From the NCBI RefSeq assembly GCF_943193025.1, contig NZ_CALPCQ010000002.1, positions 1 to 64,000 of the forward strand: a stretch of DNA of 64,000 nt, written 5' to 3'. Made by a program: the position numbers and the translations under genes. This DNA comes from Lactobacillus agrestimuris (GTDB lineage: Bacteria > Bacillota > Bacilli > Lactobacillales > Lactobacillaceae). Positions 18,473 through 26,964 of the stretch are shown one piece after another (the first letter of the stretch is position 1; every line of letters begins with the position of its first letter). Below the pieces are notes generated by a model. It saw only the letters and a list, made by a program, of their open reading frames with translations, was not told where the DNA came from and ran no database searches.

Positions 18473-19210
18473 ATGGCAGAACCACAATGGCTTAAAAATA
18501 TGAATTCTGATGAATACTTAAAAGAAGATTTTGAAGCAAAAGGTGAGTCAGTTGCTGAAACTACTATTGATGGCATTGATAAGAATGATCCTAAATGGTT
18601 AGATAAAGCAGCAGAAAAGGTTCATGCTGCTGAGGGTAATGACTACGTTAAGCTTGATTCAGGTTTGTTAACAGTAAATCAAATTAACTGGATGCTTAGA
18701 AATACGATTGGTGAAATGACTTTCGTTGACGATAACAACCAATTCTTATGGTACAACCGTCCAAAGGATCCAAATTATAAGATGAAGGCAAAGCGTGTAC
18801 CTGAACAAGTTGGGGATACCATGAAAGCTATTCACCCTGATGTTCGCGAAGTTATTCCTAATGCTAAAAAGGTTGTTCACGCACTTCGTACTAAAGAAGC
18901 CGGACATGACGATGTTTACATGCCTGTGCCAAATGGTAATTTAAAGAAGTTAGTCCTTCATTACTACAAGAGAGTAGAGGATGACGAAGGTAACTATGCT
19001 GGAATTTATGAATGGGTTCAAGATTTGTATCCACTGGTAAAGTACTTCTGCGAAACTACCGGTCAAAAGTTAGTGGTTGATGATGATGCAACAACGGGTG
19101 CAACTTACCGTCGTAATTCTGATCCCGATGCAAATACTGGTGCTTCCCAAAAAGGTGATGAAATTAAAGAAGAAAAGCCAGATACCTCAACTGGAGCTTC
19201 AGAACATTAA
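18473..19210 (+). CDS. PAS-domain protein (DUF438-type PAS)
   Basis: A 245-residue cytoplasmic protein. Residues about 60-195 form a PAS domain of the kind found at the end of DUF438/hemerythrin proteins: LLTVNQINWMLRNTIGEMTF, VDDNNQFLWYN, VGDTMKAIHPDVREVIPNA, then VLHYYKRVEDDEGNYAGIYE with WVQDL. The first 55 residues and the last 50 (Asp/Thr-rich, with repeated TGAS) are low complexity. There is no output domain, so it probably senses a ligand or redox state and acts through a partner, or binds haem. The RBS aagaggtaa fits. The upstream gatatt/ttgaaagcgg region may hold a weak cre-like site. Confidence 0.75.
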   Translation: MAEPQWLKNMNSDEYLKEDFEAKGESVAETTIDGIDKNDPKWLDKAAEKVHAAEGNDYVKLDSGLLTVNQINWMLRNTIGEMTFVDDNNQFLWYNRPKDPNYKMKAKRVPEQVGDTMKAIHPDVREVIPNAKKVVHALRTKEAGHDDVYMPVPNGNLKKLVLHYYKRVEDDEGNYAGIYEWVQDLYPLVKYFCETTGQKLVVDDDATTGATYRRNSDPDANTGASQKGDEIKEEKPDTSTGASEH

Positions 19211-19219
19211 TAAATAAAG

Positions 19220-19250
19220 AAGGTGCAAGTTTAGAAGACTTGCACCTTTT
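19220..19250. terminator. Bidirectional terminator
   Basis: Perfect 11-bp stem aaggtgcaagt / acttgcacctt with a 7-nt loop, between the PAS gene and the convergent hydrolase. Confidence 0.88.
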
Positions 19251-19255
19251 TTATA

Positions 19256-20272
19256 TTATTTCAAATTGGTTCTGAAGAAATTATCAAAGGCATCAAAAGG
19301 AATCTTATTAACTTGATCATATAAGTCAACGTGAGTAGCATTTGGCACTATTACTAATTCCTTTGGATCTTTAAGACGGTTATATGCTTCTTCCGCCATA
19401 TAACGAGAATGTGCTTTTTCACCAGTTACAATTAATTTTGGTGCATCAATAGTTTCAATTTTTTGTTGAAGTGGAAAATTGTAGTAACCCATTGGTGTTG
19501 TTGCATCCCAGGCACCATTTGAATTAATAGAACGAGGATGAAAAGCGCGTTTAACATAATAATTAAAGAATTCAGTTGTTACTGGATCCGCATCTTTTGG
19601 AAGAGTATCACCAAACATCTTTTTCCAATAAATTGACTTATTATTTTGATCAAAGTCTAACTCATGAGGACCAGGAACATAGCCATTTTCTGCTTCTTGC
19701 CAACGCATTTTAGCTAAGTAATCTTTTTCTAATTTTCGTTGTTCTTCAGTTTTACTATTATTAAGTCCCTTCCACATTGAGTCAGACATATCATACATTA
19801 CACTTGTAGCAACCGCCTTAATGCGAACGTCAACAGCTGCAGCAGTTAAAACATGAGAACCCAATCCGCAGATTCCAATTGCTCCGATACGTTCACGGTT
19901 AATAAATGGTTGCACTCCTAAATAATCAACCGCTGCAGAATAATCTTCAACAAAAATATCAGAAGAAGCCATATTACGAACATTGCCACTACTTTCACCA
20001 GTCATTGACTGATCAAAGGCTAATGTAATAAAGCCTTTTTCAGCTAGTGTTTGAGCATATAAACCACTTACTTGTTCCTTAACGGCACCAAAAGGTCCTG
20101 AAATTGCAATTGCAGCATATTGTTTTTCTGTGGTAAAGTCTTCTGGTAAATAAAGATGTCCAGCAATGGTAAAACCATAACGATTACCAAAACGTACATT
20201 TTGAACTTGAATTTTAGGATTAATGTTAAATACTCTACTATCATTAGCAAGACTTGTATTGTTAAATTTCAT
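19256..20272 (-). CDS. Alpha/beta hydrolase with Cys-type nucleophile elbow
   Basis: A 338-residue cytoplasmic hydrolase of the COG1073/dienelactone-hydrolase-like group. The elbow reads AIGICGLGSH (about residue 135-145), where the usual Ser of GxSxG is a Cys, as in dienelactone hydrolases. The likely acid and base are in the last third (TGEKAHSR and NATHVDLY). The substrate is unknown. The RBS aaggaat precedes ATG. It is divergent from a MerR gene and its promoter has the MerR hallmark, so it is probably induced by that regulator. A paralogue with GICGSG is at 47513. Confidence 0.83.
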   Translation of the reverse strand: MKFNNTSLANDSRVFNINPKIQVQNVRFGNRYGFTIAGHLYLPEDFTTEKQYAAIAISGPFGAVKEQVSGLYAQTLAEKGFITLAFDQSMTGESSGNVRNMASSDIFVEDYSAAVDYLGVQPFINRERIGAIGICGLGSHVLTAAAVDVRIKAVATSVMYDMSDSMWKGLNNSKTEEQRKLEKDYLAKMRWQEAENGYVPGPHELDFDQNNKSIYWKKMFGDTLPKDADPVTTEFFNYYVKRAFHPRSINSNGAWDATTPMGYYNFPLQQKIETIDAPKLIVTGEKAHSRYMAEEAYNRLKDPKELVIVPNATHVDLYDQVNKIPFDAFDNFFRTNLK

Positions 20273-20307
20273 TGAAAATTCCTTTCTTTAATTAAATTAA
20301 TGAATAT

Positions 20308-20338
20308 ATAATAGGACTTAAAGTTAACTTTAGGTCAA
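20308..20338 (-). promoter_or_regulatory. MerR-type promoter with 19-bp spacer and dyad
   Basis: On the minus strand: -35 TTGACC (20338-20333), then 19 nt, then -10 TATTAT (20313-20308). The long spacer contains the dyad ctaaagttaactttaag. A 19-bp spacer with a central dyad is the classic arrangement activated by MerR proteins. The regulator gene starts 19 bp away on the other strand. Confidence 0.82.
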
Positions 20339-20356
20339 GAAAAAAGGAAAAATTTT

Positions 20357-20806
20357 ATGGAGAAAAATAGCTATACTATTGGTGAAATTGCAAAAATGTT
20401 TAATCTTTCAGTATCAACTTTAAGATACTATGATCAAGAAGGCTTAATTCCAAATTTGAATAAAGATGCATCAGGCCATCGAAAATTTAATAGTGAAAAC
20501 ATTGATGCCATAGAAATTATTGAATGTTTAAAAGAGGTGAATATGCCTTTAAAAGATATTAAGCTCTTTATGAAGTGGAATTTGGAAGGTGATATAACCC
20601 TAGCAAATCGCTTAAGTTTGTTTATTAATCTTGATAAGACATTGAAAAAGAGGCTAGAGAGGTTAGAAGAAATTTTACGTATTATCGATTATAAAAAAGA
20701 ATATTATAGTCAAGCAGTGATGGATGGAACTGAAAAATTTGTAAGTAAAAATAAAGTTTCTTTACTTGAAATAAAAAATGATCGTCGTATCCCTAAAGAG
20801 AAGTGA
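20357..20806 (+). CDS. MerR-family transcriptional regulator
   Basis: A 149-residue protein: winged HTH (YTIGEIAKMFNLSVSTLRYY at residues 5-24, then DQEGLIPNLNKD), a dimerising coiled-coil helix (about 85-120) and a short tail without the Cys cluster of metal sensors. It fits the AdhR/TipAL-N-type branch that responds to aldehydes or other electrophiles. It should bind the dyad between itself and the divergent hydrolase. Its RBS is aaggaaa. Confidence 0.88.
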   Translation: MEKNSYTIGEIAKMFNLSVSTLRYYDQEGLIPNLNKDASGHRKFNSENIDAIEIIECLKEVNMPLKDIKLFMKWNLEGDITLANRLSLFINLDKTLKKRLERLEEILRIIDYKKEYYSQAVMDGTEKFVSKNKVSLLEIKNDRRIPKEK

Positions 20807-20871
20807 TTTAATTCTAAAAATTATAGTGTTTATCAATAGACATAATTAAATAGAAAAGGGGGAGTATAAGA

Positions 20872-21732
20872 ATGGATTTTATCTATGAATACACTGAAGA
20901 TAATCTTCGCTTACCTGCAACTTATTTTGAAAGTAGGGAAAAAGATATCTGTGTTGTATTTATCCATGGAATGTATACCAACATTCTAGAAAATTATTTT
21001 GCAGTCGAATGGGGTAAACTACTTGCTCAAAATAATATTGGCTTTTTATACGGTCACACTAGAGGTTATTCCAGTACCAATGATATTATTACTAAAAGTG
21101 AAAATTCAGTAACCTTAGGGACAACTTTTGAAATATTCGAAAATTGTTTAAAAGATATCAAAATGTGGATCAAGAAAGCTTATGAATTGGGGTATAAACG
21201 CATTGTTTTAGCAGGACATAGCTTCGGTTCTAACAAGGTACTATATTATTATTACAAAAATCATCCTGATATTATTGGAATTATCTTTGCATCTCCACCT
21301 GACATGCAAGGTCTTACACGAATGTATGAGCCTAATTACGACTCATTATTGAAAGAAACTGAAAAAAACATCAGAGAAGGACAGCCGAGAAAACTAACAA
21401 GTAAGTTGGTAGAAAACTACCTTCCATTTAGTTCAGCAACCTTTCAAAATTTCTACAAACCTGGTAGTAATGTTGATAATTTCCCGATTACTAGAAATCC
21501 TGAGCATTTTAAACAACTTGAAACAGTTGAAGTTCCAATTTTAGCCTTTTCAGGGGCAAACGAAGAAGAACCATTTTTACAACTTGATTTGTTAAAACAA
21601 AAGGCAAAAAAATGTTCAGATTTTACCTACAAAATTATTTCTAATACAAATCATATCTATTGGAAGAAAGAAAAAGAAACGGGTATGCTAATTTTGAACT
21701 GGTTAAAAAATTTAAAATATAACTTAAAATAA
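20872..21732 (+). CDS. Alpha/beta hydrolase (serine)
   Basis: A 286-residue cytoplasmic hydrolase. HGMYTN near residue 34 is the oxyanion region, GHSFGSN (about 116-122) the nucleophile elbow, and the base is probably His in NTNHIYW near residue 263. It resembles DUF1749-type esterases/lipases. The RBS gggggag lies 9 nt before ATG. It is codirectional with the MerR gene (65-bp gap) and with the small downstream gene (14 bp), so the latter two probably form an operon. Confidence 0.8.
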   Translation: MDFIYEYTEDNLRLPATYFESREKDICVVFIHGMYTNILENYFAVEWGKLLAQNNIGFLYGHTRGYSSTNDIITKSENSVTLGTTFEIFENCLKDIKMWIKKAYELGYKRIVLAGHSFGSNKVLYYYYKNHPDIIGIIFASPPDMQGLTRMYEPNYDSLLKETEKNIREGQPRKLTSKLVENYLPFSSATFQNFYKPGSNVDNFPITRNPEHFKQLETVEVPILAFSGANEEEPFLQLDLLKQKAKKCSDFTYKIISNTNHIYWKKEKETGMLILNWLKNLKYNLK

Positions 21733-21746
21733 AAGGAGTTATGATT

Positions 21747-21977
21747 ATGACAGCAAATGAAAAAATTATTGCTTTAGTTAAACCCGAATATTTAGAAAAA
21801 ATTCCAAAGATGTTTCGAAAACATGCAACAGAAGGCACTTGCAAATTAATTGCTCGCGAACACTCAGCTCTTTATGCAGCATTTGAAGGTGATCCAAGTG
21901 CTGCTAATAAAGAAGAAATGACTAAATTAGTTAATGGAATTTTTGAACAAAGGATGAAAAAGCATAAATTTTTATAA
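21747..21977 (+). CDS. Small helical protein of unknown function
   Basis: 76 residues, mostly helical and charged (EKIIALVKPEYLEKIPKMF, ending EQRMKKHKFL). The start at 21747 is preferred because aaggag lies 8 nt upstream; ATG 21741 is too close to it. It follows the hydrolase by 14 bp. Not recognised. Confidence 0.7.
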   Translation: MTANEKIIALVKPEYLEKIPKMFRKHATEGTCKLIAREHSALYAAFEGDPSAANKEEMTKLVNGIFEQRMKKHKFL

Positions 21978-22092
21978 TTTTGTGATTTTTGAATTAGAGA
22001 AGAATAAGGTTAGTAGTACCAGATTGGCAAGGTAGTACTGACTTTACCTATAATCTTGGTGCTAAAATACTAATTAAGCTAAATAAAAAATT

Positions 22093-22121
22093 AACTGGTC
22101 CTCTAATGGCCAGTTATTTTT
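22093..22121 (+). terminator. Terminator
   Basis: aactgg(t)cc pairs with ggccagtt, followed by attttt. It ends the 20872-21977 unit and lies just before the flavodoxin RBS. Confidence 0.7.
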
Positions 22122-22144
22122 CTTTTGAATGGGGAGGATTTTTA

Positions 22145-22594
22145 ATGAAAACTTTGATTATTTATTATTCTTGGTCTGGAAATACGAAAAGAGTAGCAGA
22201 GAAGATTCATCATGAAGTAAAAAATAGTGATTTGGTAAAAATTAAAGTGCCTGCGGAGACTTTTTCTGCTGATATGTATAAAACTAATGATATTTTTAAG
22301 GAACAACTTAAAACAAATCAACTACCCCAAATTAACTTACCTAAAGTTGATTTTGAACAATATGATCTTATTTTAATTGGTAGTCCAGTATGGGATAGCA
22401 TGCCAGCTAGTCCCATTAAAAGTTTTTTGAATGAATTACAAAGAGTTAATTATTCTGGTAAAATTGCATCATTTTTTACTGATGTTGGTCAAGATAGAAA
22501 TTATGATCAAACTTTTAAGACATGGGGCAAAAATTTAAATATAATAGGAACTGGACGAGATATGTCAAAAATTAATGAATGGATTGGTGTTTAA
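22145..22594 (+). CDS. Cytosolic flavodoxin-like protein
   Basis: A 149-residue flavodoxin fold. The FMN phosphate loop SWSGNTKRVA is at residues 9-18, and IGSPVWDSMPASP supplies the second FMN loop. There is no signal peptide, unlike four relatives in the island. The start at 22145 follows ggggagg; an upstream ATG at 22106 is in the terminator. The stop overlaps the next ATG (taATG), so translation is coupled. Confidence 0.87.
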   Translation: MKTLIIYYSWSGNTKRVAEKIHHEVKNSDLVKIKVPAETFSADMYKTNDIFKEQLKTNQLPQINLPKVDFEQYDLILIGSPVWDSMPASPIKSFLNELQRVNYSGKIASFFTDVGQDRNYDQTFKTWGKNLNIIGTGRDMSKINEWIGV

Positions 22595-23352
22595 TGGATA
22601 AGAAATTAGAAAACGCTAGAAATTTATATTTACGTGCTATACGAGATGCTGAAGTTGATGAAGTTTTAGAAAATTATATGGGTGAAACTTATCGGCAACA
22701 TAGCACAGGTGTCCCTGACGGCAAAGAAGGATTTGCACAGTTTTTTACTGATTTTTTTAAACGTAATCCTAAGCGAGATATTCAAATTGTCCGTGATTTT
22801 GCTGATGGAGACTACGTTTTTATGCAGGTTTTACAAAATCTAAATGATGGAACGGTGCAATGGGTAACGGCTGATATTTTTAAAGCTGATAAGAATGATC
22901 GAATTATTGAACATTGGGATGTAATTGAGGCCTATAAAAAGAATTTACCTCATGACCAAATTTTAGGAAAATTTGAGATTAAAGATTTAGATTTGACTGA
23001 AAAAAATAAGGCCACGGTTAGATTATTTTTAACTGAAGTTATGCAAAATCATAATTTTTCAAAATTTGAAAATTATATTTCATCTGATCTTATTTCGCAT
23101 GTACCAGAGATTTCAGATGGAAGTGCGGCATATAAAAATTATTTACTTGACCATAAGGTAACCTATGATTTTGTTTTTAAAGTCTTAGGAAAAGGTAATT
23201 GGGTTGTGGCTTATTCTAAAATTATTGATCAGAATCAAGCACAAGCTCATTTTGATATTTTTAAATTGAAAAATAATAAGATTGTTGAACATTTTACTGT
23301 AACAGAGCCGATTCCTAAAAATGAGGATTTAACTAATTCCGGAAAGTTTTAG
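22594..23352 (+). CDS. Tandem SnoaL/NTF2-like protein
   Basis: 252 residues forming two NTF2-like cone domains: 1-120 (NLYLRAIRDAEVDEVLENYM, then TYRQHSTGVPDGKEGF, ending HWDVIEA) and 135-245 (FLTEVMQNHNFSKFENYI, ending VEHFTVTEPIP). The first resembles SnoaL-type polyketide cyclases or isomerases; the activity is unknown. The start at 22594 overlaps the flavodoxin stop by 1 nt and is preferred over ATG 22579. The pairing suggests a flavodoxin-dependent step. Confidence 0.75.
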   Translation: MDKKLENARNLYLRAIRDAEVDEVLENYMGETYRQHSTGVPDGKEGFAQFFTDFFKRNPKRDIQIVRDFADGDYVFMQVLQNLNDGTVQWVTADIFKADKNDRIIEHWDVIEAYKKNLPHDQILGKFEIKDLDLTEKNKATVRLFLTEVMQNHNFSKFENYISSDLISHVPEISDGSAAYKNYLLDHKVTYDFVFKVLGKGNWVVAYSKIIDQNQAQAHFDIFKLKNNKIVEHFTVTEPIPKNEDLTNSGKF

Positions 23353-23385
23353 ATAGTTGCTATTTGAAGGAGGAGTAACATTTTT

Positions 23386-23964
23386 ATGAGTAAAGAGCGA
23401 CTAGCGGCTTTTACCGATGCCGTACTTGCAATTATTATTACAATTTTAGTTTTAGAATTAGAGAAGCCACATACTTTAACTCTAAATGGCTTTTTAGAAT
23501 TATGGCCTAACTATATGGCTTATACTATTTCATTCTTTTGGCTAGGTGCGATGTGGATTAACATGCACAATGAATGGTATAACGTTAAAAAAATTGGAAC
23601 TAGGACTCTTTGGGCTACACTAATTGTATTATTCTTTTCTGCGCTGTTCCCATATGCTACAAGTATCGTTTCAGCCAATTATAACAATAAAGAAGCACAG
23701 GTTTTTTATGGAATTATTGTTTTATTGATTACCTTTGCTAATGGTAATATGTATGCTTCAGTTGCTAAAGAAGATTTGCATTTGTCGTTCAGTGCATGGA
23801 TCAAACGGAGAAGACGTGCGTGGGCAGTTTGGGATATTATTATTAAAGTATTGGGTTTGATAATAGCGGCTACAGTATATCCCCCCGCAATGTTATATTC
23901 TGTGTTAATAACTTTGCTTTTCTTAGTTATTCCAAATCAAATTAAACGGCCTAACATTATATAA
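23386..23964 (+). CDS. TMEM175-family membrane protein
   Basis: A 192-residue relative of the protein at 10883: first helix with AFTDAVLAIIITILVLEL (residues 7-24), five further helices and a basic loop (IKRRRRAW). Likely a K+-type channel, inferred from family. RBS gaaggagg. It is 33 bp after the SnoaL-like gene, so it may share its transcript. Confidence 0.85.
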   Translation: MSKERLAAFTDAVLAIIITILVLELEKPHTLTLNGFLELWPNYMAYTISFFWLGAMWINMHNEWYNVKKIGTRTLWATLIVLFFSALFPYATSIVSANYNNKEAQVFYGIIVLLITFANGNMYASVAKEDLHLSFSAWIKRRRRAWAVWDIIIKVLGLIIAATVYPPAMLYSVLITLLFLVIPNQIKRPNII

Positions 23965-24022
23965 AATGTTTCAACAAATTAAATATTTTATTATTCATCA
24001 AATTAAAAAGAGAAACTAATGC

Positions 24023-24057
24023 AAAAGAGGTAGCTCACACCGTGAGCTACCTCTTTT
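24023..24057. terminator. Strong bidirectional terminator
   Basis: Perfect 16-bp stem (aaaagaggtagctcac and complement) with a 3-nt loop, between the TMEM175-like gene and the convergent LysR gene; it marks the left border of the island. Confidence 0.92.
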
Positions 24058-24931
24058 ATTTAGGCCAGATCTTAATTAACTTTTGCAAAAATGGTTTGAT
24101 GCGAGCCCTATTTTCTTTGTTTTTTAAATAGCAAGCATAAATTGGTAAGGAATTATGTTGATCACTAATTTGAACTTCTTTTCGGTTATCATCCTCATTA
24201 CGGCTTTGATCTAATCGAGTTAGATTAGAACGAAAAACGGGAAAGTTTGAATATCGTGTTAATTCATCAAGTGAATTAAGATCTTCTTGGTAAAGAAACT
24301 TAGCCTTAGGAATATAAGTTTCACAAATATTTTTCCATGGTCCAATATCTTGAACTACCAAAAAACTTAAGCCTGTTAAATCTGTAAAACTAACACTTTT
24401 TTGTTGTGAAAGTGGGTTAAACTTATCGATTTTTACTGATAATTGTTCGCTCCCCAAATAAAGTGATTCAATTTCTTCAGTCTGAATTTCTTGATGAGAA
24501 AAAATAATTTGTTCTTTATAAGTAACTAAATCTGAAGGTACATCTTCTGGAGTAATCAATTGATTATTAAATGTTAGTTTTTGTTCAAAGCTATTTTGAT
24601 CATATTCATATTGAATAAATAATAAAGGACCTGGAGCTACAGAACCGAGTTTAATAGATTGCTGACTTTTCTCAAAATTAATTACCTTTTCGATAAAGAC
24701 TTCCTGGTTTTTTAATAATTTCTCGGCTTCTTGGGCGGCAAGTTCTCCTGTAGCAGTTAGTTCGATTTTATTAGCGCCCCGATTAAAGAGAGTAACGCCA
24801 ATTTCTTGTTCAAGTTTTTTCATACCGCGAGTAACACTAGGTTGCGTAATTAATAGGTGTTCTGCAGTAGCACTTAAAGTTCCATATTTTTTAAAAGCTA
24901 CTAATTCTGCTAATAATTCTGGATTAATCAA
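24056..24931 (-). CDS. LysR-family regulator, island paralogue A
   Basis: 291 residues. HTH at about 5-60 (YGTLSATAEHLLITQPSVTR then GMKKLEQEIG) and a short, divergent effector domain (about 85-290). The start is TTG 24931 with aaggtt upstream, giving MINPELLAEL; the paralogue at 53313 begins MIDLELLEEL from ATG. It is divergent from an aldo/keto reductase whose promoter has the shared T-N11-A site. It is the leftmost gene of the island; its closest relative is the rightmost regulator. Confidence 0.88.
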   Translation of the reverse strand: MINPELLAELVAFKKYGTLSATAEHLLITQPSVTRGMKKLEQEIGVTLFNRGANKIELTATGELAAQEAEKLLKNQEVFIEKVINFEKSQQSIKLGSVAPGPLLFIQYEYDQNSFEQKLTFNNQLITPEDVPSDLVTYKEQIIFSHQEIQTEEIESLYLGSEQLSVKIDKFNPLSQQKSVSFTDLTGLSFLVVQDIGPWKNICETYIPKAKFLYQEDLNSLDELTRYSNFPVFRSNLTRLDQSRNEDDNRKEVQISDQHNSLPIYACYLKNKENRARIKPFLQKLIKIWPK

Positions 24932-24961
24932 GCTATAACCTTCTTTCTACCATACATTAAT

Positions 24962-25016
24962 CGTATACTAGCATAATTCTTTGGTAATTTTAAGCTTGGA
25001 GATTGTGCTATATACT
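24962..25016 (+). promoter_or_regulatory. Island promoter 1: dyad to -10 (AKR 25064)
   Basis: cgtatactagcataa, ggtaatttt, then tatact starting 49 nt after the dyad start. Also lies upstream of the divergent LysR gene. Confidence 0.75.
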
Positions 25017-25063
25017 CATAACTGAATTAAAAATAAAAGTAAAAAATAATCTGAGGTAGAAAA

Positions 25064-25921
25064 ATGGAATATATTAAATTAAATGATGGAAACAAAATGC
25101 CAATGTTAGGATTTGGAGTCTTCCAAGTACCTGATTTAAAAGAAGCTCGTCAAGCAGTTACTGATGCAATTGATGTAGGATACCGTTTATTTGATACGGC
25201 AGCAGCTTATCTCAATGAAGAAGCAGTTGGTGCAGCAATTAATAATAGTGGAATTAATCGAAGTGAATTCTTTGTTACTTCAAAATTATGGGTGGATCAT
25301 TTTACTTATGAAAAGGCTAAGCAAGGAATTGATGATTCACTTAAGAAGTTAAACATGGATTACATGGATTTATACTTACTTCACCAACCTTATGGTGATA
25401 CTTATGGAGCTTGGCGTGCATTAGAAGAAGCACAAAAAGCCGGTAAAATTAAGTCAATTGGTGTTTCAAACTTTTATCCAGATCAAGTTAAAAATTTGGA
25501 ATTAATGAGTGATGTCAAACCAGCAGTTAACCAAATTGAAGTTTCACCATGGTTCCAGCAAGATCAAGATGTTAACTTTATGCAAAAAGAAGGTATTGCC
25601 GTAGAAGCCTGGGCACCATTTGCAGAAGGAAAACATGAAATTTTTACTAATGAGACTTTAGCTAAAATTGGTGAAAAATACGGTAAGAGTAATGGTCAAG
25701 TGATTTTACGTTGGCTTCTTCAAAGAGGAATTGTTGTAATTCCAAAGTCTGTTCATAAAACAAGAATGGAAGAAAACTTCAATGTCTTTGATTTTGAATT
25801 ATCACAAGAAGATATGGAAACAATTAGTAAACTTAATAAGAATGAAAGTCAATTCTTTGATCACCGTGATCCAGCAGCGATTGAATCAATCTTTGGTTCA
25901 AGCTTGAGCGCCTTACGTTAA
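25064..25921 (+). CDS. Aldo/keto reductase
   Basis: 285-residue NADPH-dependent (beta/alpha)8 carbonyl reductase of the 2,5-diketogluconate reductase (AKR5) type. Catalytic tetrad visible: Asp44, Tyr49, Lys74 (SKLW), His107 (LLHQP); cofactor part IPKSVHKTRMEEN near 225-240. Substrates in this family are broad aldehydes and ketones. RBS ctgaggtag. It starts a run with the next AKR (39-bp gap) under island promoter 1. Confidence 0.92.
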   Translation: MEYIKLNDGNKMPMLGFGVFQVPDLKEARQAVTDAIDVGYRLFDTAAAYLNEEAVGAAINNSGINRSEFFVTSKLWVDHFTYEKAKQGIDDSLKKLNMDYMDLYLLHQPYGDTYGAWRALEEAQKAGKIKSIGVSNFYPDQVKNLELMSDVKPAVNQIEVSPWFQQDQDVNFMQKEGIAVEAWAPFAEGKHEIFTNETLAKIGEKYGKSNGQVILRWLLQRGIVVIPKSVHKTRMEENFNVFDFELSQEDMETISKLNKNESQFFDHRDPAAIESIFGSSLSALR

Positions 25922-25960
25922 AGCTAAAAATGCGATTCTTTTGAGAGGAGAGATGTTTTT

Positions 25961-26806
25961 ATGGAAACCTTTAAATTAAATAATGGAGTTGAAATTCCAA
26001 AACTTGGTATCGGCACATTTCAAATGGAACCAGAAGCAGCTGAGAAGGCGGTAGTCGACGCTTTGAAAGATGGATATCATTTGATTGATACAGCTAATGG
26101 TTATATGAATGAAAGAGCAGTTGGACGCGCCATTAAAGAAAGTGGCATTAAACGTGAAGATATCTTTATAAGTTCTAAGCTTTGGCCAACTGTTTATGAA
26201 GATGAAAATGCAATTGATGATACCTTAAAGCGTTTAGGTATTGATTACATTGATTTGCTTTTTCTCCATCAGCCGGCAGGTAATTGGGAAAAAGGATATA
26301 AACAAATTGAAAAGGCATATAAAGAGGGAAAAGTTAAAGCTATTGGTATTTCTAACTTTCATGATGAAAAGTTACGCAAATTATTCGAAATGGCTGAAAT
26401 TAAGCCTCAAGTAATGCAAGTTGAAGCGCATCCATACTTCCCTGAAACTGAATTAAAAGAATTCTTGAAACCTTATGGTACTAGAATTATGGCATGGTAT
26501 CCGTTAGGCCATGGAGATGCAAGTTTAATTAACGAACCTGTATTTTCTGAATTAGGCAAGAAATATCACAAATCTAATGTTCAAATCATCTTACGTTGGC
26601 ATATTCAAGAAGGCAATATTGTAATTCCTGGGTCAACAAATCCTGCACATATCAAGTCCAATGCAGATATCTTTGATTTCAGTTTAAGTGCTGAAGACAT
26701 GGCAGAGATTGCTAAGATTAACAAGAATAAGAGATATTATATCCCTTCAGATAGCTTAGAAGAAAGCTATGCTAACATGAAGATGGATTTTAATTCTCAA
26801 AGATAA
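25961..26806 (+). CDS. Aldo/keto reductase
   Basis: 281 residues. Tetrad Asp43, Tyr48, Lys73, His103 (FLHQPAGNW); C-terminal IPGSTNPAHIKSN cofactor loop. It is closer to the AKR at 38446 and to the pseudogene at 51511 than to its neighbour. The C-terminal extension (SLEESYANMKMDF) is its own. RBS gagaggagag. Co-transcribed with 25064, then terminator. Confidence 0.92.
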   Translation: METFKLNNGVEIPKLGIGTFQMEPEAAEKAVVDALKDGYHLIDTANGYMNERAVGRAIKESGIKREDIFISSKLWPTVYEDENAIDDTLKRLGIDYIDLLFLHQPAGNWEKGYKQIEKAYKEGKVKAIGISNFHDEKLRKLFEMAEIKPQVMQVEAHPYFPETELKEFLKPYGTRIMAWYPLGHGDASLINEPVFSELGKKYHKSNVQIILRWHIQEGNIVIPGSTNPAHIKSNADIFDFSLSAEDMAEIAKINKNKRYYIPSDSLEESYANMKMDFNSQR

Positions 26807-26815
26807 TCGTTATTT

Positions 26816-26843
26816 AAAACTGAGTTTTAAGCTCAGTTTTTTA
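26816..26843 (+). terminator. Terminator of the AKR pair
   Basis: aaaactgag / ctcagtttt, loop ttttaag, then tttatt. Confidence 0.85.
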
Positions 26844-26876
26844 TTGCACAAATTTTTTAAATTATTATACATGATC

Positions 26877-26930
26877 TGAATAGTACCATACTTTTTTAGT
26901 AATTTTTTAATTAAGATTTATATCTATACT
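26877..26930 (+). promoter_or_regulatory. Island promoter 2 (lipoprotein flavodoxin-esterase operon)
   Basis: tgaatagtaccatac, agtaattttt, tatact starting 48 nt after the dyad start (one shorter than the others). Confidence 0.7.
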
Positions 26931-26964
26931 AAGAGTTGTTAGTAATAAAAAGGAAATGATCACT

